Origin: Chloroflexota bacterium
Lineage (GTDB): Bacteria > Chloroflexota > Limnocylindria > Limnocylindrales > CSP1-4
Reading direction: 5' to 3'
NCBI GenBank assembly: GCA_030271555.1
Contig: JARXKQ010000051.1
Coordinates: 1 to 7,183, forward strand
DNA: 7,183 nucleotides
Part shown: positions 1-5,611 of the stretch, piece after piece
Numbering within the stretch: position 1 is the first letter of the stretch
How the letters are laid out: each line of letters starts with the position of its first letter
Program-made: the position numbers and the translations under genes
Notes under the pieces: model-generated
Databases searched by the model: none
Told to the model about the DNA's origin: nothing
What the model saw: the letters and a program-made list of their open reading frames with translations, nothing else

Positions 1-27
1 AATCTGCTGGGGCGGATCAACAAGGCC

Positions 28-2568
28 GTGGGCGCGCTCATCATCGAGGCCGGACTGCCTTTTGCGGCCGTCCTTGCGGCGACTGCGGCCGCGGGCGTCC
101 TGGCGCTCGCGGGACGATCGCGGGCGGCCGTGGCAGCGCTCAGCGTCGGGCTGGTGCTCGTTCTGCTGCGCGGTCTGGTTGGGGTCGCTCTTAAGCCACC
201 GATCGATGGGTCGGTTGTGGTCAGCGGCAGCACGCACGAGGCCGTCGTTCTGTCGATCGGCACGCCCGGCGATGGGTTGCAGCGAGCCGTGCTGGAATTG
301 CGGCCGCCGGACGCCGGCCAGCACGTCTATGCCTGGCTGCCGCGGTACCCGCCGGTGTTCGCGGGCGACGTCGTTCGGGTAATCGGGCCGCTTCAACCCG
401 CGCCGACGGATAGCGATTTCGGCGCGTTCCTCGCCCAGAGCGGGATCGACTTCACCCTGCGCTCACGGACGCTCGAGACCGCCGGTTCAGACGGCTCGCC
501 GTTAGCGGCGCTCGAAGGCTTCAGGCGCCAGATCGCGGCACTCATCGCGACGGCCCTCCCCGAACCGCAGGCGGGCCTGGCGACGGCAATGGCGATCGGC
601 CTGCGCGACCTCGTGCCGCGCGACGTCGCCGCCGACTTTCGCGCGTCCGGCTTGAGCCACGTCGTCGCCATCAGCGGCTGGCACATCACGCTGATCGGCG
701 CGGTCGTGAGCGGCGCGCTGGGCGGCCTCACGCGGCGTCGCCGCAGCGTCGTCGTACTCATGGTCATCGCCGCGTACGCCATCCTGGCCGGCGCCTCCCC
801 GAGCGTTCTCCGGGCGGCGGTGATGGCTGGCGTCGTCCTGGTCGCACGCGAATCAGGCCGGCGTGGCGGCGCGCAGGCGGCGCTGGCGCTGACCGTCCTC
901 GCGCTGCTGCTCGTCGACCCGGCGACGATCACCGACGCCGGCTTTCAGCTGTCCGCCACGGCCACAGCCGGTTTGCTCGCCTGGGCGAGCCGCCTGCGCG
1001 ATTGGCTGGCCGCTCACCTGCCACGAGCCGCGCCCGCCTGGTTGCTCGAGACCCTTGGCGTCTCGCTCGCCGCGCAGGCGGCGACGCTCCCCCTGACGCT
1101 GCTCGACTTCGAGCGCGTCTCGCTCGTGGCGCCACTGGCCAACCTGCTGATCGCGCCGTTGGTCGCGCCGTCGATGCTGCTGACAGTCATCGCTCTGATC
1201 GCCGGCGCATTAATCACCATGGGCGTGCCCGCGCTGCTCTTCGCGCCGCTGACCTTCGCCTGTTCGCTGGGGATCGGCGCGATGGTGGAGATCGCCCACT
1301 TCTGCGCCGCCCTCCCCTTCGCGACGCTCGACGTGCCGCCGCCCTTGAACTATGTCGCCGCAGCCACGACCGCGGTGGTGGTACTTGCGGTCGCTCGCCG
1401 CAAACCTAAGCCGGCCGCGCCCAAACCGGAGGCCGCCAAGGCCAAGCCGCAATCCCCGGTCGGCTCGCCCTACCGCCGGATCGGTGCCGCTGGCTCAGTC
1501 AGCCTGTGCGTGCTGCTCGTACTGGTCGGCGGCAGCAAGCCGGATGGTCGGTTGCACGTGACCATGCTCGACGTTGGCCAGGGCGACGCCATCCTTCTTC
1601 AGGGTCCAAGTGGTGGTCGGATGCTGATCGATACCGGCCCCGATCCGGACCGCCTGCTCATGCTCCTCGACCAGCGCATTCCCACCTGGGACCGCCGGCT
1701 TGACGTCGTCGTGCTGACCCACCCGCACGAGGACCACGTCGCCGGGCTGGCGCTCCTCCTGACTCGGTACAAGATCGCCCAGGTGGTCGAGGACGGTATG
1801 CATGGCCCCGGCCCCAGCGACGCCGCGTACCGGGCTGAGCTCGCGGCGCAGGGGCGGGCCACACGTGTCGTCGCCGCCGGTGACCGGCTGTGGCTCGACG
1901 GGGCGAGACTCGACGTCGACTGGCCGCTCCCCGGCAAAGTGCCGCGCAACCCGCCGGGCAGCGGCAAGGACATAAACAACGCGTCGGTCGTCCTCGAGCT
2001 GCACTTTGGCGCGCGCGACATGCTCTTCCCGGGCGATGTTGAGGAAGAGGTCGACCCGCAGCTGCTCGCCGCCGGGCTCGCGCAACGTCTGGGCCCGCAG
2101 CTCGACGTCCTGAAGGTCGCGCACCACGGCAGCCGCACGGCGACGACCCAGGCGCTGCTCGACGCGCTTCACCCGCGCATCGCGGTGATCAGCGTGGGCG
2201 CGGACAACGACTACGGCCACCCGGCACCGGAGACCATCGCCCGCCTCCACGGCAGCGGCGTCCACGTCTTCCGGACGGATCTCGATGGCTCGGTCGAGAT
2301 CACCACTGACGGGACCGACTTGCTGGCAAGGACCGACAAGGGCCGACCTCAGCCGACTCCGACTCCCCCGGCGATCCCGCCCGCCGCGTTCGAGCCGCAG
2401 CCCGCTCGCTACCTACAATCGCGCGGATGGCGGTCCCCACGCGCGAAGAGTCCGCACAGATCCTCGTCGGTCTCATCGAGAAGCAGAAGCTGCTCAACCA
2501 CCTGGCTACGACCGCCGAGGTGTGCGCGTTCATGTGCGCCGCCATCAAGTCGCGCGGCGTGGAGGTGA
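28..2568 (+). CDS. comEC: ComEC/Rec2-type DNA internalization channel protein
   Basis: ComEC is the inner-membrane channel that carries single-stranded DNA into the cytoplasm during natural transformation. The 846-residue product has two N-terminal hydrophobic segments (about residues 4-28 and 33-53), a soluble DUF4131-like region (about 60-150), and a polytopic competence domain (about 165-456) with the family signature HVVAISGWHI at 211-220. A Lys/Pro/Ala-rich linker (458-477) and a last membrane segment (490-502) precede a C-terminal metallo-beta-lactamase domain. That domain keeps DVGQGD (515-520), DTG (535-537), a complete THPHEDH metal motif (564-570), FPGD (667-670), HHGS (699-702) and NDYGHP (727-732), so a working nuclease-like site is plausible. 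GTG at 28 is the first start in the window, but the frame is open to the left edge, so the true start may lie upstream. Recognisable homology ends near residue 770. The Pro-rich then Ser/Arg-rich tail, including residues 800-846 that overlap the next gene, looks non-native. Confidence 0.93.
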   Translation: MGALIIEAGLPFAAVLAATAAAGVLALAGRSRAAVAALSVGLVLVLLRGLVGVALKPPIDGSVVVSGSTHEAVVLSIGTPGDGLQRAVLELRPPDAGQHVYAWLPRYPPVFAGDVVRVIGPLQPAPTDSDFGAFLAQSGIDFTLRSRTLETAGSDGSPLAALEGFRRQIAALIATALPEPQAGLATAMAIGLRDLVPRDVAADFRASGLSHVVAISGWHITLIGAVVSGALGGLTRRRRSVVVLMVIAAYAILAGASPSVLRAAVMAGVVLVARESGRRGGAQAALALTVLALLLVDPATITDAGFQLSATATAGLLAWASRLRDWLAAHLPRAAPAWLLETLGVSLAAQAATLPLTLLDFERVSLVAPLANLLIAPLVAPSMLLTVIALIAGALITMGVPALLFAPLTFACSLGIGAMVEIAHFCAALPFATLDVPPPLNYVAAATTAVVVLAVARRKPKPAAPKPEAAKAKPQSPVGSPYRRIGAAGSVSLCVLLVLVGGSKPDGRLHVTMLDVGQGDAILLQGPSGGRMLIDTGPDPDRLLMLLDQRIPTWDRRLDVVVLTHPHEDHVAGLALLLTRYKIAQVVEDGMHGPGPSDAAYRAELAAQGRATRVVAAGDRLWLDGARLDVDWPLPGKVPRNPPGSGKDINNASVVLELHFGARDMLFPGDVEEEVDPQLLAAGLAQRLGPQLDVLKVAHHGSRTATTQALLDALHPRIAVISVGADNDYGHPAPETIARLHGSGVHVFRTDLDGSVEITTDGTDLLARTDKGRPQPTPTPPAIPPAAFEPQPARYLQSRGWRSPRAKSPHRSSSVSSRSRSCSTTWLRPPRCARSCAPPSSRAAWR
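2414..2419 (+). promoter_or_regulatory. Candidate -10 box (TACAAT) for a leaderless HD-gene transcript
   Basis: TACAAT differs from the consensus TATAAT at one position and stands out in very GC-rich DNA. Its last base lies 7 nt before the ATG at 2427, the usual distance from a -10 box to the transcription start, so an mRNA would begin at or next to the start codon. No Shine-Dalgarno sequence precedes this ATG, which fits leaderless translation. I see no convincing -35 hexamer at 16-19 nt spacing. This is inferred from sequence only. Confidence 0.45.
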
Positions 2569-3008
2569 ACAGCGACCTGGCCGAGGGCGCCGCGCTGCTG
2601 CACGACATCGACAAGGGGCTGCCGCCGGACGATCCGTACCGCGCGCTGGGGCATGGCGCCGCCGGCGCGCAATGGCTGACCGACCACGGCTACTCAGAGC
2701 TGGCGCCCGCGATCCGCGACCACCCGGTCAATGTGATCGGCAACGCCGCGAGCTACGACGAATGGGCGGCATCGCAGAGCCTGGAGGCGCAGCTGGTCGC
2801 CTACTCCGACAAGCGCGCCCACCAGGACATCGTGACCCTCGATGAGCGCTTCGAGCGCTGGTTCAAGCGCTACCCCGACAACCCCATGGAGCCCATCGCG
2901 TACGAACGGTTCCAGCGACTCGAGCGTGAGCTGTGCGAAATGGCTGGCGTCGCGCCACAGGATGTGAGGCGCCTGGCCTGGGTGAACCAAACGAGCGCGT
3001 TCAGGTGA
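2427..3008 (+). CDS. HD-domain (HDIG-like) metal-dependent phosphohydrolase-family protein
   Basis: This 193-residue soluble protein has the HD-superfamily pattern: H25 in the first helix, the LLHDIDKG motif with H59-D60, further histidines at H76 (GHG) and H99 (IRDHP), and a late aspartate D128 (AYSDK). HD proteins bind metal and usually hydrolyse phosphate esters or nucleotides. The substrate here cannot be read from the sequence. The layout loosely recalls the YqeK diadenosine-tetraphosphate hydrolase family, but I cannot assign it. I chose ATG 2427 because starting at the in-frame GTG 2520 would delete H25, and because a TACAAT box sits 7 nt upstream. The start overlaps the comEC frame by 142 nt. 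In the overlap this frame has normal GC-ending codons while the comEC frame does not. The stop overlaps the holA start as GTGA, which suggests coupling with holA. Confidence 0.85.
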   Translation: MAVPTREESAQILVGLIEKQKLLNHLATTAEVCAFMCAAIKSRGVEVNSDLAEGAALLHDIDKGLPPDDPYRALGHGAAGAQWLTDHGYSELAPAIRDHPVNVIGNAASYDEWAASQSLEAQLVAYSDKRAHQDIVTLDERFERWFKRYPDNPMEPIAYERFQRLERELCEMAGVAPQDVRRLAWVNQTSAFR

Positions 3009-4153
3009 CGACCGCACCGCTCGCGTACTTCTGGGGCGAGGACGCGTGGTCGATCGACCGCGCGGCGCGCGACTACCGCGCGGCCCTCGAGGCAGAAGCC
3101 GGGTCGGCGTTCGACGTGTGGCGCGCATCCAGCGACGACGATGATGGCGGCGGGGACAGCGGTGGCGCCAGTGACGGCATGGCCAAGAAAAAGGCGCGCG
3201 TCCTGGACGAGATCGGGCAGCACATCGCGACCGCAACCCTGTTCGGCGGTGGGACGCTGGTCATCGTCCGCCAGCCCGGCTGGCTCCTGCGCGAAAGCGC
3301 CAGCCGCGAGCGCCTGTTGAAGATGACGACCGAGGTCGCACCGGGCAACGCCCTGTGCTTTGCCGAACTTCTCGCGCAGGGTGGCAAACCGACCGTGCCG
3401 TCAACAGAGATGCGCAACACCATCGAGGCGCTGGGCGGCCAGGTGCGCGAGTTTCAGGCGCTCAACGCCGCGCGGATGGAGGGCTGGATCGGCGAGCGCG
3501 CGCGCGAGCTCGACGTGACGCTGGGCCCCGGTGCCGCGCGGCTGCTCGCCGAACGGGTGGGCGCGTACGTGCGCGAAGGTGATGTCGATCGGCGGCGCAT
3601 GAGCGAGCTCGCCAACGCCGAGCTCGAGAAGCTGGCCCTTTACCGCCCAGGCGGAACGGTCACCCGAGACGACATCGATGCGCTCGTCGGCGAGGCCGTG
3701 CCCGGCTCGACCTGGGCGTTCCTCGATGCCCTGGGCAATCGCAGCACCGCGATGGCCACGAGTCTTGCCGCGCGACTGATCAACGAGGCGACGCCGATGC
3801 CGGTGTTGATCACCCAGATCCACCGCCGGTTGCGCGACCTGATCATCATCCGCGACCACCTCGCCGCGGGCACCAAGCCAGCGGACATCGTGCGCGAGCT
3901 GAAGATGCAGCCGTTCCGCGCGCAGAAGCTCTCCGAGCAGGCGCGCAGCTGGAGTCAGTCCGAGCTCGACGACGCGTTGCAGGATCTATACGAGATCGAC
4001 CTGTTGACCAAGGGCATTAGCTCCGATGGCTCGCCCCATTCAATGAGCGAGGACAAGTCGAGCCTGGCGCTGCTCGCGTGGATCGGCGGGCACGCCAACC
4101 TGAGGAGGAAGGTTGGCGTTGGAGAGGCGAGAGCGGAGAGTCGGAGCCGCTAA
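3005..4153 (+). CDS. holA: DNA polymerase III subunit delta
   Basis: Delta is the clamp-loader subunit that opens the beta sliding clamp so that it can be placed on primed DNA. The 382-residue product begins with a family-typical segment (LAYFWGEDAW, residues 6-15), followed by LFGGGTLVIV (79-88), a central helical region, and a C-terminal collar-like domain with INEATPMPVLITQIHRRLRD and a final SSLALLAWIG. There is no Walker A motif, as expected for delta. I chose GTG 3005 because it forms a GTGA overlap with the HD-gene stop and puts the conserved N-terminus within ten residues of the start. The longer frame from GTG 2933 adds 24 unlikely residues. An Asp/Gly/Ser-rich stretch followed by Lys (about 41-66) looks like a surface-loop insertion. 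After LLAWIG there is a basic tail of about 20 residues. The downstream neighbour is convergent, so the gene ends its transcription group. Confidence 0.9.
   Translation: MTTAPLAYFWGEDAWSIDRAARDYRAALEAEAGSAFDVWRASSDDDDGGGDSGGASDGMAKKKARVLDEIGQHIATATLFGGGTLVIVRQPGWLLRESASRERLLKMTTEVAPGNALCFAELLAQGGKPTVPSTEMRNTIEALGGQVREFQALNAARMEGWIGERARELDVTLGPGAARLLAERVGAYVREGDVDRRRMSELANAELEKLALYRPGGTVTRDDIDALVGEAVPGSTWAFLDALGNRSTAMATSLAARLINEATPMPVLITQIHRRLRDLIIIRDHLAAGTKPADIVRELKMQPFRAQKLSEQARSWSQSELDDALQDLYEIDLLTKGISSDGSPHSMSEDKSSLALLAWIGGHANLRRKVGVGEARAESRSR
4092..4119. terminator. Perfect 10-bp hairpin at the 3' end of holA, possible terminator without U-tract
   Basis: ACGCCAACCT (4092-4101) pairs perfectly with AGGTTGGCGT (4110-4119) around an 8-nt loop, GAGGAGGA. 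It lies inside the last codons of holA, just before the convergent gene boundary, so it could stop or slow transcription from either side. No T-run follows on either strand, so a canonical Rho-independent terminator is not supported. The loop shows AGGAGG on the plus-strand RNA, the Shine-Dalgarno core, although no start codon follows at useful spacing. The structure is certain on paper; the function is a guess. Confidence 0.35.
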
Positions 4154-4182
4154 GTCGGCCCCGGAGGGAGCGAGAGGGCGGG

Positions 4183-4440
4183 CTAGTAGTCCGCGCTCGA
4201 CCAGGCTTCGGAAACGAGCACCTGGTCGGTTTCGATCGCGAATGTGCAGCGCCCATCGGGGATTTCGAGCAGCTCGATCAGGTCTGGATCGAGGTACAGC
4301 TGCTGGCACTTTTCGCACAGGCTCGCGGGAATGCCAAAGAAGTAGCGCTCGTCGCCGTCCGCCAGTCGGAAGGTGGTATCGAAGCGCGAGCTGATCAGGC
4401 TGCGCGAGCAGGCTGGGCAGATATTTCCGACGCGAGTCAT
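4183..4440 (-). CDS. YgiT/MqsA N-terminal-type zinc-ribbon protein, orphan
   Basis: This 85-residue protein has two CxxC pairs, C8-P-A-C11 and C42-E-K-C45, which would bind one zinc. Between and after them is the YgiT-like pattern of a short beta segment, then GIPASLCEKCQQLYLDPDLI. In MqsA antitoxins this zinc domain dimerises and contacts the toxin MqsR, while a separate C-terminal helix-turn-helix binds DNA. Here the chain stops about 40 residues after the second CxxC, so there is no room for that DNA-binding domain, and no toxin gene is adjacent within the window. It may be a stand-alone zinc-ribbon protein of unknown role. The ATG at 4440 has no strong Shine-Dalgarno sequence; only GAG lies within about 10 nt upstream. 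The gene lies 80 nt downstream of rsfS on the same strand and 29 nt from the convergent holA stop. Confidence 0.75.
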   Translation of the reverse strand: MTRVGNICPACSRSLISSRFDTTFRLADGDERYFFGIPASLCEKCQQLYLDPDLIELLEIPDGRCTFAIETDQVLVSEAWSSADY

Positions 4441-4467
4441 GCACCGACTCTAGGTACGGTCTGGTGC
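4441..4467 (-). promoter_or_regulatory. Hairpin abutting the start codon of the zinc-ribbon gene
   Basis: GCACCGAC (4441-4448) can pair with GTC-T-GGTGC (4459-4467): eight base pairs with one bulged T and a 10-nt loop. In the mRNA of the minus-strand gene the stem ends directly at the ATG. It would therefore hide the whole ribosome-binding region and could limit translation. No regulator is visible, and the effect is inferred from structure alone. Confidence 0.3.
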
Positions 4468-4489
4468 ACTCCACATGACTCGTAGGTAC
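4446..4489. repeat. Imperfect direct repeat GACTC(G)TAGGTAC in the rsfS/zinc-ribbon spacer
   Basis: GACTCTAGGTAC (4446-4457) and GACTCGTAGGTAC (4477-4489) are identical apart from one inserted G. Their starts are 31 bp apart, close to three turns of B-DNA, so both would face the same side of the helix. The right copy extends into a perfect 10-bp palindrome, TAGGTACCTA (4483-4492). The arrangement resembles a pair of protein-binding sites upstream of the minus-strand zinc-ribbon gene. No regulator can be named. Confidence 0.5.
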
Positions 4490-4493
4490 CTAT

Positions 4494-4511
4494 CCCCACC
4501 GCCGGATGGGG
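4494..4511 (-). terminator. Short GC hairpin just after rsfS, weak terminator candidate
   Basis: CCCCA (4494-4498) and TGGGG (4507-4511) form a 5-bp stem with an 8-nt loop. It begins 9 nt after the rsfS stop on the minus strand. No T-run follows, so this is at most a weak or Rho-assisted end of the rho-obgE-nadD-rsfS group. Confidence 0.2.
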
Positions 4512-4520
4512 TACGCATAT

Positions 4521-4985
4521 CTACTGCAGGCGAACCAGCAGCGGCGCGGCGGCCCAGAGCTTTTCGAGCTGGTAGTAGTCGCGCTCCGGCGGCGCCATGA
4601 CATGGACGATGACACTGCCGAAGTCGATCAGCATCCAGTGGGCGCCCGATGATCCTTCCCGACCGACAGGCTTGATGCCCTCATCCCGCAGTGCCGCCGC
4701 GATGCCGTCGACGATGGCCCCCAGCTGGCGTTCCGACTGACCCGAGCAGATGACGAAATAGTCGGCGAGGGTGGTCAGGCCACCAATCTCCAGCAGCACG
4801 ATGTCCGACGCCTTCTTGTCCGACGCGAGCTCCACGATGCGCCGCGCGAGGGTCAGCGCCTCCGCGGCGCCTGAGTCGCTGGACTTGGGCACAGGCTTGC
4901 GCCGGCGGGGCAGCCCCGACCGGATAGGCGTGGGCTCGGGCAGCTCCTCGATAACTGGTTCGTCGGTGGTCTTCTTGCGCGGCAC
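4521..4985 (-). CDS. rsfS: Ribosomal silencing factor RsfS (Iojap/YbeB family)
   Basis: RsfS binds ribosomal protein uL14 on the large subunit and blocks joining of the small subunit, lowering translation in starvation. The 154-residue product has a charged N-terminal extension of about 40 residues, then the RsfS domain. Family motifs visible are DIVLLEIGGLTTLADYFVI (61-79), CSGQSERQ, AHWMLIDFGSVIVHVM and RDYYQLEKLW. GTG 4985 is the chosen start because GGGAG lies five bases upstream; that ribosome-binding site overlaps the nadD stop codon. The longer upstream frame lies inside nadD and has no family resemblance. The gene sits right behind nadD, a pairing seen in many bacteria. The family usually has HxF or HIF where this protein has HVM, a mild variation. 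Confidence 0.92.
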   Translation of the reverse strand: MPRKKTTDEPVIEELPEPTPIRSGLPRRRKPVPKSSDSGAAEALTLARRIVELASDKKASDIVLLEIGGLTTLADYFVICSGQSERQLGAIVDGIAAALRDEGIKPVGREGSSGAHWMLIDFGSVIVHVMAPPERDYYQLEKLWAAAPLLVRLQ

Positions 4986-4987
4986 AA

Positions 4988-5611
4988 CTACTCCCTGTAG
5001 AGGTGATGTTCGCCGATGTACGCCGCCACGGCAGCCGGCACGAGGTAGCGGATGGATTTGCCGGCGGCGACTCGCGCGCGAATATCGGTCGCGGAGTTGC
5101 CTAGCCGGCTCGTCTGGACGAGGCTGAAGCGGTCGTGGCGGCCCGGGAAATGGGCGGCCAACCAGTCGGGCGTGATGTCGGCAAAACCCAGCCGGTTGAC
5201 GACAGCGATCTGGGCGAGCTCGAGGATGCGCTCCATGTTGCGCCACGTAGTGGGCATCAGCGCAGCAGTCTCGGCGGACACGATGAGCACGAGACTCGGG
5301 TTCGATTCATGCGCCGCCATCACTTCAAGAGTGTCGACCGTGTAGCTGGGCTCGGACCGATCGATCTCGTAGCGGCTCACCGCGAATGCCGGGTTGTCGA
5401 CGATGGCGCGCTCGATCATGCGCAGCCGGTCCGGGGCCGGGGTCTGGGGCGCGTCGCGATGGACCGGCTGCCCGGCGGGAACGAACAAGACGGCCGCGAG
5501 ATCCAGCTCGTCGCGCGCCTGCTCGGCCATCGCCAGGTGGCCGTAATGGATGGGGTCGAAGATGCCGCCCAGGATCCCCCAGCGCTGATCGCTCACGCGT
5601 CCGCGTCCCAT
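4988..5611 (-). CDS. nadD: Nicotinate-nucleotide adenylyltransferase
   Basis: NadD joins nicotinate mononucleotide and ATP to give deamido-NAD plus pyrophosphate, a late step of NAD synthesis in the cytoplasm. The 207-residue product shows the nucleotidyltransferase signature GGIFDPIHYGHL (15-26), QPVHRD (48-53), SYTVDTL (89-95) and the C-terminal SATDIR (173-178), a form of the SxTxxR motif, then SIRYLVP and a final YIGEHHLY. An odd point is SAE at 112-114, where the family normally has G-x-D before the tryptophan (W123). The start is uncertain. ATG 5611 has AAGG about 10 nt upstream and overlaps obgE by 19 nt. GTG 5596 gives 202 residues and a GTGA overlap with the obgE stop, like the HD/holA junction, and fits the usual short family N-terminus. 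I list the longer form, but both are possible. Confidence 0.92.
   Translation of the reverse strand: MGRGRVSDQRWGILGGIFDPIHYGHLAMAEQARDELDLAAVLFVPAGQPVHRDAPQTPAPDRLRMIERAIVDNPAFAVSRYEIDRSEPSYTVDTLEVMAAHESNPSLVLIVSAETAALMPTTWRNMERILELAQIAVVNRLGFADITPDWLAAHFPGRHDRFSLVQTSRLGNSATDIRARVAAGKSIRYLVPAAVAAYIGEHHLYRE
4991..4995 (-). promoter_or_regulatory. Ribosome-binding site fixing the rsfS GTG start
   Basis: On the minus strand GGGAG is followed by TAGTT and then GTG. The TAG within it is the nadD stop codon. The 5-nt spacing supports GTG 4985 as the rsfS start and implies that ribosomes finishing nadD sit on the rsfS initiation site. Confidence 0.7.

Noticed and set aside
1495..2265. Long minus-strand open frame (256 codons) opposite the comEC metallo-beta-lactamase region
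   Set aside because: Its translation is Arg/Val/Ala/Asp-biased without any domain, as expected for the antisense of a GC-rich gene, and the plus strand carries all the ComEC motifs.
2285..2845. Plus-strand open frame of 186 codons across the comEC/HD junction
   Set aside because: It is rich in Arg/Pro/Gly with no motif, and it runs out of frame through both comEC and the HD gene.
2933..3004. Longer holA start at GTG 2933
   Set aside because: It adds 24 residues unlike the family and overlaps the HD gene by 76 nt, while GTG 3005 gives a neat GTGA junction.
4483..4492. TAGGTACCTA as an MqsA-type operator
   Set aside because: The known E. coli MqsA site has AACCT-N3-AGGTT in the opposite half-site order, and the zinc-ribbon protein here has no DNA-binding domain.
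4986..5246. N-terminal extension of rsfS into nadD
   Set aside because: The extra residues are out-of-frame nadD sequence, and GGGAG five bases before GTG 4985 gives a clear start.
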